Shown in pieces: positions 37,048-49,488 of a stretch of DNA of 64,000 nt. Made by a program: the position numbers and the translations under genes. Location: assembly GCA_009780515.1 (NCBI GenBank), contig WQZX01000006.1, positions 1 through 64,000 of the forward strand. Reading direction: 5' to 3'. The notes beneath the pieces were generated by a model. That model made no database searches and was not told the origin of the DNA. It saw only the letters and a list, made by a program, of their open reading frames with translations. Numbering within the stretch: the first letter of the stretch is position 1; the number at the start of each line of letters is the position of its first letter. This stretch comes from Nocardioidaceae bacterium (GTDB lineage Bacteria > Actinomycetota > Actinomycetes > Propionibacteriales > Nocardioidaceae).

Positions 37048-38580
37048 ATGCTGACGTTCCTGCTGCGCCGGCTGGCCGCCTCCCTGGTGGTCCTGCTGGT
37101 CGCCTCGTACGTCGTGTACGTCATCACCTGCTTCTCCGGTGACCCCCTCCAGGACCTGCGGCAGAGCACCTCGCCCAACAAGGCGGGGCTGATCGCACAG
37201 CGCACCGCGCTGATGCACCTCGACGTCTCGCCGTTCCTGCGCTACTTCATCTGGTTCGGCGGCCTGCTCAAGGGCTTCACCGGCCACTTCACGCTCGGCG
37301 TCACCTCCGGCGGCCAGGCGGTCACCGGACAGCTGACCGCCGCGGTCGGCTCGACGTTCCAGCTGGTCACCGGTGCGACGCTGATCGCGATCGTGATCGG
37401 TGTGGCGCTCGGCGTCGTCACCGCGCTGCGCCAGTACACCGCGTTCGACTACGGCACGACCATGATGGCGTTCGTCTTCTTCTCCCTGCCGAGCTTCTGG
37501 CTCGCGGTGCTGCTGAAGGAGTACCTCGCGATCGACTTCAACAACTTCCTCGGCCACCCCGTGGTCCCGCCGGTGGTCATCGCCATCGTCGCCCTCGTCG
37601 CGGGCGTGGTGGCGTGGAGCATCACCGAGCGCGGGCGCAGCAGATGGTGGTTCGTCGGGGGGACGATGGTGGTCATCGCAGCGTTCCTGACCTTCATCTC
37701 CCTGACCCACTGGCTCGACAACCCGGGTCTGACCATCGGCGGTGTCGCGGTGCTCGGCGTGGCCACTGCGTTCGGCGTCTCCTACCTCACCGCGGGCAAG
37801 GAGAACAAGCGCTCGCTGTACGCCGCCCTGACGACCGCCCTGGTGGGCGTCGTGCTCTACTACCCGCTCGAGTGGACCGTCTTCTCGTCCATGTCGATGC
37901 CGCTCTTCCTGTTCCTCGGAGTGGTCGCGATCGCGGTCGGCGCGCTGGTCGGCTGGCTGTGGGGCGGTCCCGACCGGCGGGTTTCGATGCGGACCGGCGG
38001 GGTCGTCGCCTTCCTGACCGCCGGCTACATCGCGGTCGACCGCTTCATGCAGGACTGGAACACCTACGTCAACAGCACCTACGTCAACGGTCGTCCGATC
38101 GCGACGATCGGATCGCAGACGCCGAACTTCGACGGTGACTTCTGGTTCACCTACATCGACCGGATCACCCACCTCGCGCTGCCGACGATCTCGCTCGCGC
38201 TGATCTCGCTGGCCGGGTACAGCCGGTACGCCCGGGCGAGCATGCTGGACGTGATGAACCAGGACTACATCCGCACGGCCCGGTCCAAGGGCCTCACAGA
38301 GCGTGCCGTCGTCATGCGTCACGCCTTCCGCAACGCGCTGATCCCGGTGGTCACGATCGTGACCCTCGACTTCGGCGCCCTGATCAGCGGCGCGATCGTC
38401 ACCGAGAACGTCTTCAGCTTCCAGGGCATGGGCGACCTCTTCATCGCCGGTGTGACCGCCGTGGATCCGAACACAATCATGGGGGTGTTCCTGGTGACAG
38501 GAATCTGGGCCATCGCCTTCAACGTGATCGCCGACGTGCTCTACTCGGCGCTCGACCCGCGGATCCGGGTGACGTCATGA
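37048..38580 (+). CDS. Oversized OppB/DppB-like ABC permease (510 aa)
   Basis: The N-terminal TM1 (FLLRRLAASLVVLLVASYVVYVIT) and the BPD_transp_1 core (STFQLVTGATLIAIVIGVALG, FSLPSFWLAVLL) match DppB. The C-terminal EAA loop reads MNQDYIRTARSKGL. Between the two halves (about residues 165-345) lies an extra ~180 residues with four to six more hydrophobic segments, so the protein is far longer than the usual 310-340 residues. It is coupled to the next permease by an ATGA overlap. Confidence 0.85.
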   Translation: MLTFLLRRLAASLVVLLVASYVVYVITCFSGDPLQDLRQSTSPNKAGLIAQRTALMHLDVSPFLRYFIWFGGLLKGFTGHFTLGVTSGGQAVTGQLTAAVGSTFQLVTGATLIAIVIGVALGVVTALRQYTAFDYGTTMMAFVFFSLPSFWLAVLLKEYLAIDFNNFLGHPVVPPVVIAIVALVAGVVAWSITERGRSRWWFVGGTMVVIAAFLTFISLTHWLDNPGLTIGGVAVLGVATAFGVSYLTAGKENKRSLYAALTTALVGVVLYYPLEWTVFSSMSMPLFLFLGVVAIAVGALVGWLWGGPDRRVSMRTGGVVAFLTAGYIAVDRFMQDWNTYVNSTYVNGRPIATIGSQTPNFDGDFWFTYIDRITHLALPTISLALISLAGYSRYARASMLDVMNQDYIRTARSKGLTERAVVMRHAFRNALIPVVTIVTLDFGALISGAIVTENVFSFQGMGDLFIAGVTAVDPNTIMGVFLVTGIWAIAFNVIADVLYSALDPRIRVTS

Positions 38581-39707
38581 GCGATCACGACTCGCGCGGC
38601 TCCCACGAGTCCAACCCGCTGGACGTCGTACCCATGGGCGGCGGCATCGGTGGCGGCATGGCGCACATGGAGGCAGCAGGAGCGCACGAGGGCGTCGAGA
38701 ACGCCATCGAACTCAAGGAGGTCGAGGGCCTCAGCCAGGGGCGCATCATCCTGCGGAGGTTCCTGCACCACCGCGGCGCGATGATCTCGCTCATCATCCT
38801 GGTGGCGCTGCTCCTCCTTGCGTACAGCAGCATCGGCTTCAAGGTGTTCGGGTTGCAGATCCCGGGGTGGTGGAAGTACCAATACACCGACATCACGAAC
38901 AACTCGAACAACCTGCACCCGACGCTGTCGCTCTGGCCGCCCCGCTTCGGCGCGCACCCGTTCGGCCAGGACGAGATCGGCCACGACGTCTTCGCCGAGA
39001 CCATGCGTGGCGTGCAGCAGTCGTTCATGATCATCGTCGTCATCGGCGTCGTGTCGACAGCGATAGGTGTCGTCGTCGGCGCGGTCGCGGGCTACTTCGG
39101 TGGGCTCATCGACGCGCTGCTTATGCGCCTGACCGACATGTTCATCATCGTGCCGCTCATCATCCTGGCCGCGGTCATCGGTCACTACGCGGCCGGTGCC
39201 GGCCCCTTCGTGCTGGCGGTGCTCCTCGGTGTGCTGGTGTGGACATCGCTGGCGCGACTGGTGCGCGGCGAGGTGCTGACGCTGAGGTCGCGGGAGTTCG
39301 TCGAGGCCGCGAAGGTCGCAGGCGCGTCGCACCGGCGGATCATCTTCAAGCACATCCTGCCGAACGCGGCCGGCGTCATCATCGTCTCGATGACGCTGAC
39401 GATGGCTGCGGCGATCCTGCTCGAGGCAGCGCTCGGCTACCTTGGTCTCGGCGTGCAGCTGCCCGACATCTCGCTGGGCTCGCTGATCAGCACCTACGAG
39501 TCCTCGTTCGGCACCCGTCCGTGGCTGTTCTGGTACACGGGCACGTTCATCCTCGTCATCGCGCTCACGGTGAACTTCATCGGCGACGGCCTGCGCGACG
39601 CCTTCGACCCGCGTCAGCGGCGCAAGCTCAGCCGCAGGGCCAAGCAGGAGGCATCGAGTTCTCGGCCGGCCGCGCTCATCGAGACGATGAACAAGGCGGG
39701 GCAGTAG
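38577..39707 (+). CDS. OppC/DppC-like ABC permease (376 aa)
   Basis: An N-terminal ~60-residue hydrophilic, Gly/Met-rich cytoplasmic extension precedes TM1 and the family sequence HPFGQDEIGHDVFAETMRG. The EAA loop REFVEAAKVAGASHRRIIFKH and GLRDAFDPRQR near the C-terminus are typical. It pairs with the upstream permease. The operon is broken after this gene by an antisense ORF before the ATPase. Confidence 0.9.
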   Translation: MSDHDSRGSHESNPLDVVPMGGGIGGGMAHMEAAGAHEGVENAIELKEVEGLSQGRIILRRFLHHRGAMISLIILVALLLLAYSSIGFKVFGLQIPGWWKYQYTDITNNSNNLHPTLSLWPPRFGAHPFGQDEIGHDVFAETMRGVQQSFMIIVVIGVVSTAIGVVVGAVAGYFGGLIDALLMRLTDMFIIVPLIILAAVIGHYAAGAGPFVLAVLLGVLVWTSLARLVRGEVLTLRSREFVEAAKVAGASHRRIIFKHILPNAAGVIIVSMTLTMAAAILLEAALGYLGLGVQLPDISLGSLISTYESSFGTRPWLFWYTGTFILVIALTVNFIGDGLRDAFDPRQRRKLSRRAKQEASSSRPAALIETMNKAGQ

Positions 39708-39740
39708 GTGATGGCCGACTCGTCGGAGGCTCGGTTGCTG

Positions 39741-40346
39741 TCAGCGCGCGAACGCGGTCAGCAGCATGCTGAGGCACAGGCCGGCCAGGAGGACGCCCAG
39801 CTCGGCGCGGTGCCACGTCGTGACCACGCGGCCGTCGTCGGCGGGCAGGCGCCCGTCGTCACGCAGCTCCAGGCCCCGGCGTACGTGGTAGGCCGCGACG
39901 CCGGACTCGGAGTGCGGCAGGTCGCCGATCCCGATCGTGCGTCCCGGTCCGTACGTCGACCCGGGCAGGTGCTCGGCGGGCTGCTGGCGACCACGGATCG
40001 CGCTGAGCGCTCCCGGCGCGGGCGCCGCCCACGCGCCGAAGCTGCCCGACTCCGTCACCAGCGTGAGGTTGTACCTCGTCTCGACCTCGTGGATCGCGGA
40101 CCAGGCGACCACGCGGGTCCGGGCGACGTTACGCAGGCGTACGTCGCGATCCTCGATCACCACGGCCGGGGCCCAGAACACCATCCACATCGCGTAGCCG
40201 GCGAGCAGGAGCCACGGCGCATAGGCGACGTCCTCGCTCACGCTGCGTGTCGCTACCAGCAGGACGAGGCTGGCAGCGCAGACGAGCCAGACGGCCACCG
40301 TGAGCGCCAGACCGAACGGCGGGCGCAGCGTCACGCGGGATTCCAC
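39741..40346 (-). CDS. PH-domain-like membrane protein (201 aa)
   Basis: Two N-terminal helices (LALTVAVWLVCAASLVLLV, APWLLLAGYAMWMVFW) are followed by a bacterial pleckstrin-homology-like domain (IEDRDVRLRNVARTRVVAWSAIHEVET). A C-terminal helix (ELGVLLAGLCLSMLLTAF) closes the protein. Such proteins are common in actinobacteria with no assigned role. It is transcribed against the ABC transporter genes on both sides, so it interrupts their operon. Confidence 0.7.
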   Translation of the reverse strand: MESRVTLRPPFGLALTVAVWLVCAASLVLLVATRSVSEDVAYAPWLLLAGYAMWMVFWAPAVVIEDRDVRLRNVARTRVVAWSAIHEVETRYNLTLVTESGSFGAWAAPAPGALSAIRGRQQPAEHLPGSTYGPGRTIGIGDLPHSESGVAAYHVRRGLELRDDGRLPADDGRVVTTWHRAELGVLLAGLCLSMLLTAFAR

Positions 40347-40387
40347 CGCGACATCGTGACACAGGCCGACACGAAGGGATCACCACG

Positions 40388-42061
40388 ATGACCTCCGAGC
40401 GAACCGCGGGCCGCGGCCCGGTGCTCAAGATCGAGAACCTGGGCGTCGACTTCTGGGTCGACGGCACCTGGTACCCCGCGGCCACGGGCATGAACTACGA
40501 GGTCCAGCCCGGCGAGGTGCTGGCGATCGTCGGCGAGTCCGGTTCGGGCAAGAGCTCCAGCTCGATGGCCCTGCTGGGGCTGCTGCCGCCGAACGGCCGC
40601 GTCAACGGCCGGATCGAGTTCAAGGGACGCGACATCTCGGCGGTCTCCGCGTCGCAGCTGCGCAAGATCCGCGGCGAGGAGATCGCGGTCATCTTCCAGG
40701 AGCCGATGACGGCCCTGAACCCCGTGTACACGATCGGGGCGCAGATCATCGAGATGCTGCGCACCCACAAGGGCATGGTGCCCGCCGACGCCCGTGCCCG
40801 GACGCTCGAGCTGCTCGAGCTGGTCGAGATGCCGCAGCCGGAGGTGTCGATCGACAAGTACCCCCACCAGCTCTCCGGCGGCCAGCGCCAGCGCGCGATG
40901 ATCGCGATGGCGGTGTCGTGCGAGCCGGCGCTCCTGATCGCGGACGAGCCGACGACGGCGCTCGACGTCACCGTGCAGGCCGAGATCCTCGACCTGATGC
41001 GCGACCTGAGGCACAAGGTGGACAGCGCGATCGTGCTGATCACCCACGATATGGGCGTCGTGGCCGACATGGCCGACCGGATCATCGTCATGAAGGACGG
41101 CGTGATCGTCGAGGCCGGCGACGTGCACACCGTCTTCAGCAGCCCCTCGCACGAGTACACGGAGAAGCTGCTCGCCGCGGTGCCCAAGCTGAGCGTCGAG
41201 ATCGACGCGGCCGAGGCCGAGGAGGCGCGGGTCTCGGCCGAGAAGCCGATCCTCACCTTCGAGGACGTCGTGATCGAGTACCCCAAGCGCGGCCGCATCC
41301 CGGCGTTCCGCGCCGTCGACGGAGTGTCCTTCGAGATCCGTGCCGGCGAGGTCGTCGCACTGGTCGGCGAGTCGGGCTCGGGCAAGACCACCATCGGTCG
41401 CGCGGCCATCGGGCTGCTCCCGGTCCACTCGGGCACGCTGGAGGTCAACGGCACGAACATCGCCGGGGCCAAGGAGAAGGTCCTACGCGACGTACGCCGC
41501 GACGCCGGCATCGTGTTCCAGGACCCGGGATCCTCGCTCAACCCGCGCCTGCCGATCGGCGAGTCGATCGGCGAGCCCATCATGCTCGCGGGCAAGGCGA
41601 AGGGCGCCGAGCTGCAGAAGCGGGTGGAGACGCTGCTCGACGAGGTCGAGCTGCCGCGCTCCTACCGCAACCGATACCCCCACGAGCTCTCCGGCGGTCA
41701 GCGGCAACGTGTGGGCATCGCCCGCGCCCTCGCGCTGCGGCCGCCGCTGCTGATCGCCGACGAGCCGACGTCGGCGCTCGACGTCTCGGTGCAGGCCCGC
41801 TTCCTCGACCTGCTCCAGGGGCTCCAGGAGCAGCTGCGGTTCGCATGCCTGTTCATCACCCACGACCTCGCGGTCGTCGACGTCCTCGCCCACCGCGTGC
41901 TGGTGATGCACAAGGGCGTCCTGGTCGAGCAGGGCGTCAAGGATCAGGTCCTCCGCCGTCCGAAGGACCCCTACACGCAGCGTCTCATCGCGGCCGTCCC
42001 GGTGCCCGACCCCGTCGTCCAGCGCGAGAGGCGCGAGCTCCGGGCCGCCGGCCGTCAGTGA
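40388..42061 (+). CDS. Fused double ATPase of a peptide ABC transporter (557 aa)
   Basis: Two complete ABC modules in one chain, an OppD-OppF fusion. First half: Walker [12 protein letters not shown], signature [14 protein letters not shown], Walker [13 protein letters not shown]. Second half: [38 protein letters not shown]. The oligopeptide-specific C-terminal segments ([14 protein letters not shown]) follow each. It powers the two permeases upstream, although an antisense gene lies between them. The start ATG has little Shine-Dalgarno sequence, so a separate promoter is possible. Confidence 0.92.
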   Translation: MTSERTAGRGPVLKIENLGVDFWVDGTWYPAATGMNYEVQPGEVLAIVGESGSGKSSSSMALLGLLPPNGRVNGRIEFKGRDISAVSASQLRKIRGEEIAVIFQEPMTALNPVYTIGAQIIEMLRTHKGMVPADARARTLELLELVEMPQPEVSIDKYPHQLSGGQRQRAMIAMAVSCEPALLIADEPTTALDVTVQAEILDLMRDLRHKVDSAIVLITHDMGVVADMADRIIVMKDGVIVEAGDVHTVFSSPSHEYTEKLLAAVPKLSVEIDAAEAEEARVSAEKPILTFEDVVIEYPKRGRIPAFRAVDGVSFEIRAGEVVALVGESGSGKTTIGRAAIGLLPVHSGTLEVNGTNIAGAKEKVLRDVRRDAGIVFQDPGSSLNPRLPIGESIGEPIMLAGKAKGAELQKRVETLLDEVELPRSYRNRYPHELSGGQRQRVGIARALALRPPLLIADEPTSALDVSVQARFLDLLQGLQEQLRFACLFITHDLAVVDVLAHRVLVMHKGVLVEQGVKDQVLRRPKDPYTQRLIAAVPVPDPVVQRERRELRAAGRQ

Positions 42062-42070
42062 GCCCGTCGA

Positions 42071-42076
42071 TAGGCT
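42071..42076 (+). promoter_or_regulatory. -10 box, leaderless rarA promoter
   Basis: TAGGCT ends 7 nt before GTG 42084. Confidence 0.5.
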
Positions 42077-42083
42077 CGTCGGC

Positions 42084-43439
42084 GTGGAAGGACTCTTCGA
42101 GGTCGAGCCCGGTACGCCGACCGGCGGGTCGCTGAGCGACGCGACCCACGACGCCGCGCCGCTCGCCGTACGCATGCGGCCGCGGACGCTGGACGAGCTG
42201 GTCGGTCAGTCGCAGCTGAAGGCGGCGGGGTCGCCGCTGCGCCAGCTGGTCGAGGACGACCGCGCGCTCTCGCTGCTGCTGTGGGGACCTCCGGGCACGG
42301 GCAAGACCACGATCGCGAGCATCATCAGCCGCCAGACCGGTCGCCGGTTCGTGGAGATCTCGGCCGTCGCGGCCGGTGTGAAGGAGGTGCGGTCGGCGAT
42401 CGACTCCGCCCGTGCGGCGCTGGTCTCGGGCGGTCAGCAGACGGTGCTGTTCGTCGACGAGGTCCACCGGTTCAGCAAGGCCCAGCAGGACGCGCTGCTG
42501 CCGGGTGTCGAGAACCGCTGGGTCACGCTGGTCGCCGCGACGACCGAGAACCCGAGCTTCAGCGTCATCTCGCCGCTGCTGTCGCGCAGCCTGCTGCTGC
42601 GGCTGGAGTCGCTGACCGACGATGACGTCGCCGGCGTCCTCGACCGGGCGGTGACCGACGAGCGCGGGCTCGCGGGCGAGGTCGTCCTGGCCGACGACGC
42701 CCGCGAGCACATCGTCCGGCTCGCCGGGGGAGACGCCCGACGAGCGCTCACCTACCTCGAGGCCGCCGCGGGCGCGGTCTCGACAGGCTCGACCACCGAG
42801 GTCCCGGTGATCACGGTCGAGACGGCCGAGGCGGCTGCCGACCAGGCAGCCGTTCGCTACGACCGGGACGGCGACCAGCACTACGACGTCATCAGCGCGT
42901 TCATCAAGTCGGTCCGGGGGAGCGACGCCGACGCGGCGCTGCACTACCTGGCCCGGATGCTCGAGGCGGGGGAGGACCCGCGCTTCATCGCGAGACGGCT
43001 GATGATCCTCGCCAGCGAGGACATCGGCCTGGCCGATCCGACCGCGCTGCAGACCGCGGTCGCCGCCGCCCAGACGGTGCAGCTCATCGGCCTTCCGGAG
43101 GGCCAGCTCACGCTCGCCCACGCGACGATCGCGCTCGCGGTCGCGCCCAAGTCCAACGCCGTCACGACCGCGATCGGCGCGGCCGTCGCCGACGTACGCG
43201 CCGGGAGGATCGGGCACGTGCCGCCGCACCTTCGCGACGCGCACTACGCCGGGGCGAAGAAGCTGGGGCACGGCGACGGGTACGTCTACAGCCACGACGC
43301 GCCGTACGGCGTGGCCGAGCAGCAGTACCTCCCCGACGTGCTCGCGGACACCCGCTACTACCAGCCGACCGAGCTCGGCAACGAGGCCACCGTCAAGCAG
43401 CGCTGGGAGCGGGTGCGGGCGATCATCCGTGGTCAGTAG
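42084..43439 (+). CDS. rarA: Replication-associated recombination protein RarA/MgsA (451 aa)
   Basis: AAA+ ATPase related to clamp loaders that acts at stalled forks. Walker [11 protein letters not shown], Walker [11 protein letters not shown], sensor TTENPSFSV, and the C-terminal tetramerisation domain ([28 protein letters not shown]) are all present. Position before alaS is conserved in actinobacteria. The GTG start is supported by the -10 box just upstream. Confidence 0.93.
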   Translation: MEGLFEVEPGTPTGGSLSDATHDAAPLAVRMRPRTLDELVGQSQLKAAGSPLRQLVEDDRALSLLLWGPPGTGKTTIASIISRQTGRRFVEISAVAAGVKEVRSAIDSARAALVSGGQQTVLFVDEVHRFSKAQQDALLPGVENRWVTLVAATTENPSFSVISPLLSRSLLLRLESLTDDDVAGVLDRAVTDERGLAGEVVLADDAREHIVRLAGGDARRALTYLEAAAGAVSTGSTTEVPVITVETAEAAADQAAVRYDRDGDQHYDVISAFIKSVRGSDADAALHYLARMLEAGEDPRFIARRLMILASEDIGLADPTALQTAVAAAQTVQLIGLPEGQLTLAHATIALAVAPKSNAVTTAIGAAVADVRAGRIGHVPPHLRDAHYAGAKKLGHGDGYVYSHDAPYGVAEQQYLPDVLADTRYYQPTELGNEATVKQRWERVRAIIRGQ

Positions 43440-43447
43440 CGAGCCAT

Positions 43448-43453
43448 TAGGCT
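43448..43453 (+). promoter_or_regulatory. -10 box, leaderless promoter of the membrane coiled-coil gene
   Basis: TAGGCT ends 8 nt before GTG 43462 and thereby argues against the longer start at 43429. Confidence 0.45.
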
Positions 43454-43461
43454 TGTCGACC

Positions 43462-44001
43462 GTGACGCCCGAGCTCGTCGTACCGACCGCCCTCGCCGTC
43501 CTCGCCGTCCTGGTCCTCGTCGGGCTGGTCGGCGCGGTGGCTCTCCTGGTGCTGGCCGTACGCCGGACGCGCGAGCGCACCGACGCCCTGCTGGCCGGGG
43601 CGGCGACCGATGCCGACGAGCTGCGCGAGCAGCTCACCCACATCGAGGAGCAGCTGCGCGCCCAGGCTGCGGCCGTGGAGCGCGCAGGTCTGGCCGACCG
43701 GCCCCCGGTGCTGGTCGACGACCGCGAGTTCATCATCACCGAGCTCGGTCGTGAGCGGCCGCTGGTGCCGGGCATCCCGGCGCCGCAGTTCGTGGACACG
43801 CTGCTGCGGGAGAGCCTGGTCCGCACCGCGTCCCTGGCCGCCGGCCTGCGTCATGCGCTCTCGCCCGAGATCCGCAACCGGATCCGCTTCGAGATGAAGC
43901 GCGAGGTCAAGCGCTCGCGCAAGCAGCGTCGTGCCGAGGCACGCCTGGCCCGTCGTGAGTGGGAGGCCCGCCAGCGGGCCGGGATCGAGCTCACCGGATG
44001 A
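43462..44001 (+). CDS. Membrane-anchored coiled-coil hypothetical protein (179 aa)
   Basis: One N-terminal membrane helix ([25 protein letters not shown]) is followed by a heptad-like helical region (about 45-75) and a basic helical C-terminus (RRKQRRAEARLARREWE type). A central EFIITELGRERPLVP segment looks folded. No named family, although actinobacteria often carry a small membrane/coiled-coil gene before alaS. Start chosen from the -10 position. Its stop overlaps the next gene by 4 nt. Confidence 0.7.
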   Translation: MTPELVVPTALAVLAVLVLVGLVGAVALLVLAVRRTRERTDALLAGAATDADELREQLTHIEEQLRAQAAAVERAGLADRPPVLVDDREFIITELGRERPLVPGIPAPQFVDTLLRESLVRTASLAAGLRHALSPEIRNRIRFEMKREVKRSRKQRRAEARLARREWEARQRAGIELTG

Positions 44002-44296
44002 GGCGCGGCTTCTGGTTCGGCGCCGGTGTCGCGGCGGGGGTCTACGGCATGGTCCGCGCGCGGCGGGTCGCGGAGGCGTTCACCCCCGACGGCATGCGTG
44101 ACCGGGTCAAGGCCGCGGGGCTCGGCGCCCGGATGCTGCGCGACGAGATGGCCCAGGGCACGGCCGATGCCGAAACGGGGTTGCGGGAGCGCTACGGTCT
44201 CCCGTCCCCTGGTGAGGGACACCCGCAGCTCCCCGCCCCGCAGCACGACCGCAGAGCGCTCCCGAGCGACCGAGACCAGCACGACAAGGACGATCG

Positions 44297-44300
<4 letters not shown>
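43998..44300 (+). CDS. DUF6167-like small protein (100 aa)
   Basis: MRRGFWFGAGVAAGVYGMVRARRVAEAFTPDGM resembles the short N-terminal hydrophobic segment and helix of the DUF6167 family that precedes alaS in streptomycetes. The C-terminal third is a polar, probably disordered tail. It is linked on both sides by ATGA overlaps, so it is cotranslated with the upstream gene and alaS. Function unknown. Confidence 0.65.
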
Positions 44301-46974
<2,674 letters not shown>

Positions 46975-46975
<1 letters not shown>

Positions 46976-47457
46976 TGCGCCTCGGCGTGCGACTCGCCGT
47001 CGATCCGGGCGATGCCCGGATCGGGGTCGCCCGCAGCGACCCCTCGGGCACGCTGGCGACCCCGGTCGAGACCGTCCGCCGCGGCAAGGGCGACGTACGA
47101 CGCCTGGCGCGCCTGGTGCGCGACGAGAGCGCGATCGAGGTCGTGGTCGGCCTGCCGCGGTCGCTCGGCGGCCACGACACACCCTCGACCCGGAAGGCGC
47201 GCGACCTGGCCGCGCAGCTGGCCGCGAGGATCGCCCCGGTGCCGGTGCGGCTGCTCGACGAGCGTCTGACCACCGTGACCGCGGAGGCTATGCTGCGCGA
47301 TCAGCGCAAGGGCGCCAGCCGGCGTGCGGTGATCGACCAGGCAGCAGCCATGGTGATCCTGCAGCAGGCGCTGGAGAGCGAGCGGGCCACGGGCGACCCG
47401 CCCGGTGAGCTGGTGACCGTCGTAGCAGCCGAGGAGGCCGAGGTAGCCGATGAGTGA
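46975..47457 (+). CDS. ruvX: RuvX/YqgF family putative pre-16S rRNA nuclease (160 aa)
   Basis: RNase H-like fold with catalytic acidic residues in LAVDPGDARIGVARSD and VVGLPRSLGG, plus LLDERLTTVTAE. In E. coli it finishes the 5' end of 16S rRNA. Slightly longer than E. coli YqgF because of an acidic C-terminal tail. It overlaps alaS by 1 nt and mltG by 8 nt. Confidence 0.92.
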
Positions 47458-48583
47458 CGACTCGATCCTGTCCGACCTGGGCGCCGGATCCGGACATCAC
47501 GACCACCGTGGACCGCGCCGACGACGCCCCAGCGGCTGCATGCCGCTGCTGCTGGTCGCGCTGGTGGTGCTCGCCGTGGTCGTCTTCGGTGCGGTGAAGG
47601 GCATCGACCACGTGAAGTCGTGGCTCGCGGGCCCGGCCGACTACCAGGGTCCGGGCGAGGGTCGGGTGACCTTCACGATCAGCAAGGGCGAGACCGTGTC
47701 CGAGATGGGCGCGGACCTGCAGAAGCTCGACGTCGTGGAGTCGGAGAAGGCGTTCGTGCACGCCGCGTCCGGCAACCCGGCCGCGACCGGCATCCAGCCC
47801 GGCAGCTACCAGCTCAAGCACAAGATGGCGGCCGCGGACGCGGTCGACGTCCTGGTCAACCCCAAGAACATGGTCCAGGACGCGGTCACGATCCCCGAGG
47901 GCAAGCGCACGACCGACGTCGTCGACCTGATCGTCGAGCACACGCACTTCTCCAAGGCGTCGGTGGAGAAGGTGCTCACCCACCCGACCGGGCTGGGCCT
48001 GCCGTCCTACGCCCACGGCAGCCCGGAGGGCTACCTCTTCCCCGCGACGTACGACGTCCAGCCGGGCGAGACCCCGAAGAGCCTGATCAGGCAGATGGTC
48101 GCCAAGTGGCGCGAGGAGGCGGACTCGATCCACCTCGAGAGCGCCGCGCGGGCCGTCAACCTCGACCCCGACCAGGTGATCACGGTGGCGAGCATCCTGG
48201 AGTTCGAGGCGCAGCGCACCCAGGACTACCCGAAGGTGGCCCGCGCGATCTACAACCGGCTCAAGGCCGGCATGCCGCTGCAGTCCGACGCGACGGTGTC
48301 CTACGCCAACGGCACCAGCAACCAGATCTGGACCAGCGCCGCGCAGCGCGGCAGCGACTCGGCGTACAACACCTACAAGCACAAGGGGCTGCCGCCGGGA
48401 CCGATCGGCAACCCGGGCATGGCCACGATCAAGGCGGCGCTGCACCCGGCCAAGGGGCCGTGGCTCTACTGGGTCGTGGTGAACCTGCGCACCGGGGAGA
48501 CCGACTTCGCCACGACGTACGCCCAGCACCAGCGGCAGGTCGCGAAGCTCAACGCCTACTGCAAGACCTCCTCGGCCTGCTGA
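47450..48583 (+). CDS. mltG: Endolytic transglycosylase MltG (377 aa)
   Basis: YceG family enzyme that cuts nascent peptidoglycan strands. A ~35-residue basic cytoplasmic tail and one membrane helix (MPLLLVALVVLAVVVFGAV) precede a LysM-like domain. The catalytic domain holds the active-site Glu in VASILEFEAQ, followed by KVARAIYNRLKAGMPLQSDATV and GLPPGPIGNPG. Length is typical. Part of the conserved alaS-ruvX-mltG-aroE run. Confidence 0.94.
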   Translation: MSDDSILSDLGAGSGHHDHRGPRRRRPSGCMPLLLVALVVLAVVVFGAVKGIDHVKSWLAGPADYQGPGEGRVTFTISKGETVSEMGADLQKLDVVESEKAFVHAASGNPAATGIQPGSYQLKHKMAAADAVDVLVNPKNMVQDAVTIPEGKRTTDVVDLIVEHTHFSKASVEKVLTHPTGLGLPSYAHGSPEGYLFPATYDVQPGETPKSLIRQMVAKWREEADSIHLESAARAVNLDPDQVITVASILEFEAQRTQDYPKVARAIYNRLKAGMPLQSDATVSYANGTSNQIWTSAAQRGSDSAYNTYKHKGLPPGPIGNPGMATIKAALHPAKGPWLYWVVVNLRTGETDFATTYAQHQRQVAKLNAYCKTSSAC

Positions 48584-49407
48584 TGGCCGCTGCGACGAGG
48601 TGCGCGGTCGTCGGCGACCCGGTCGACCACTCGCTGTCGCCGGTGCTGCACCGCGCGGGCTATGCCGCGCTCGGCCTCGACGGCTGGACCTACGACGCGG
48701 TGCAGGTGCCGGCGGGCGGGCTGGCCGCGATGGTCGCCGGCCTGGGGCCCGAGTGGCGGGGCCTGTCGGTGACGGCCCCTCTCAAGCGCGAGGCGCTCGC
48801 CACGGCGGTGTCGTCGACCGACCGGGCGGGGCTCGCCGGGGGAGCGAACACACTGGTGCGCGGCGACTCCGGCGCCGGCTGGGCGGGCGACAACACCGAC
48901 CTGCCGGGCGCGGTCGAGGCGATCCGCGAGCGGTGGAGCGCGCCGGTCGGCGATGCGCTCGTCCTCGGCGGCGGGGCGACCGCGGCGAGCGTCGGGCTCG
49001 CGCTGGTCGAGCTCGGCGTCGAGCGCCTGCGGCTGGCCGTGCGGGACCCCGGCCGAGCGGCCGAGGCGCTGTCGGCGCTGATGGCCCACCCCAGGGCGCC
49101 CGAGGTCTCCGTGACCCACCTGACCGACGCGCGCGGCGGCGACCTCGTCGTCTCGACGATCCCGGCGGCCGCCCAGACGCCCGAGCTGGTCCAGCGCCTC
49201 GACAGCGCGCCGGTGCTGTTCGAGGTCACCTACAACACCTGGCCGACGCCGCTGGTCGCCGCGGCCGAGCGCCGGGGCGCGGTCGTCGTCTCCGGTCTCG
49301 ACCTGCTCGTCCACCAGGCGGTCCTGCAGTTCGAGATGTTCACCGGCCGGCGGGGCCCGCTCGGGGCCATGCGTGCTGCCGGGGAGGCCGCGCTAGCCGT
49401 CCGCTGA
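48583..49407 (+). CDS. aroE: Shikimate dehydrogenase (274 aa)
   Basis: NADPH-dependent reduction of 3-dehydroshikimate. The substrate-binding Ser residues are in HSLSPVLHRAG, the catalytic Lys in VTAPLKREA and Asp in GDNTDLPGA. The nucleotide loop reads LVLGGGATAASV. The TGATG junction with mltG shows coupling. The rest of the pathway (aroC, aroK, aroB, aroQ) lies 2-5 kb downstream. Confidence 0.93.
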   Translation: MAAATRCAVVGDPVDHSLSPVLHRAGYAALGLDGWTYDAVQVPAGGLAAMVAGLGPEWRGLSVTAPLKREALATAVSSTDRAGLAGGANTLVRGDSGAGWAGDNTDLPGAVEAIRERWSAPVGDALVLGGGATAASVGLALVELGVERLRLAVRDPGRAAEALSALMAHPRAPEVSVTHLTDARGGDLVVSTIPAAAQTPELVQRLDSAPVLFEVTYNTWPTPLVAAAERRGAVVVSGLDLLVHQAVLQFEMFTGRRGPLGAMRAAGEAALAVR

Positions 49408-49408
49408 C

Positions 49409-49434
49409 AGCCTTCCTTACCGGTAAGGAAGGCT
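49409..49434. promoter_or_regulatory. Perfect 26-bp palindrome between aroE and the prepilin peptidase
   Basis: Arms AGCCTTCCTTACC and GGTAAGGAAGGCT are exact reverse complements with no spacer. It lies 2 nt after the aroE stop and about 43 nt before the next -10 box. It may be the aroE terminator or a dimeric-regulator operator; CTTACCGGTAAG looks TetR-like. Confidence 0.6.
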
Positions 49435-49476
49435 CGTCGTCGGCACTGTCGGCGCGCGACCCGGCGGCTCGGACGC

Positions 49477-49482
49477 TAGGTT
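49477..49482 (+). promoter_or_regulatory. -10 box, leaderless prepilin peptidase promoter
   Basis: TAGGTT ends 6 nt before ATG 49489. Confidence 0.5.
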
Positions 49483-49488
49483 CGGCGC

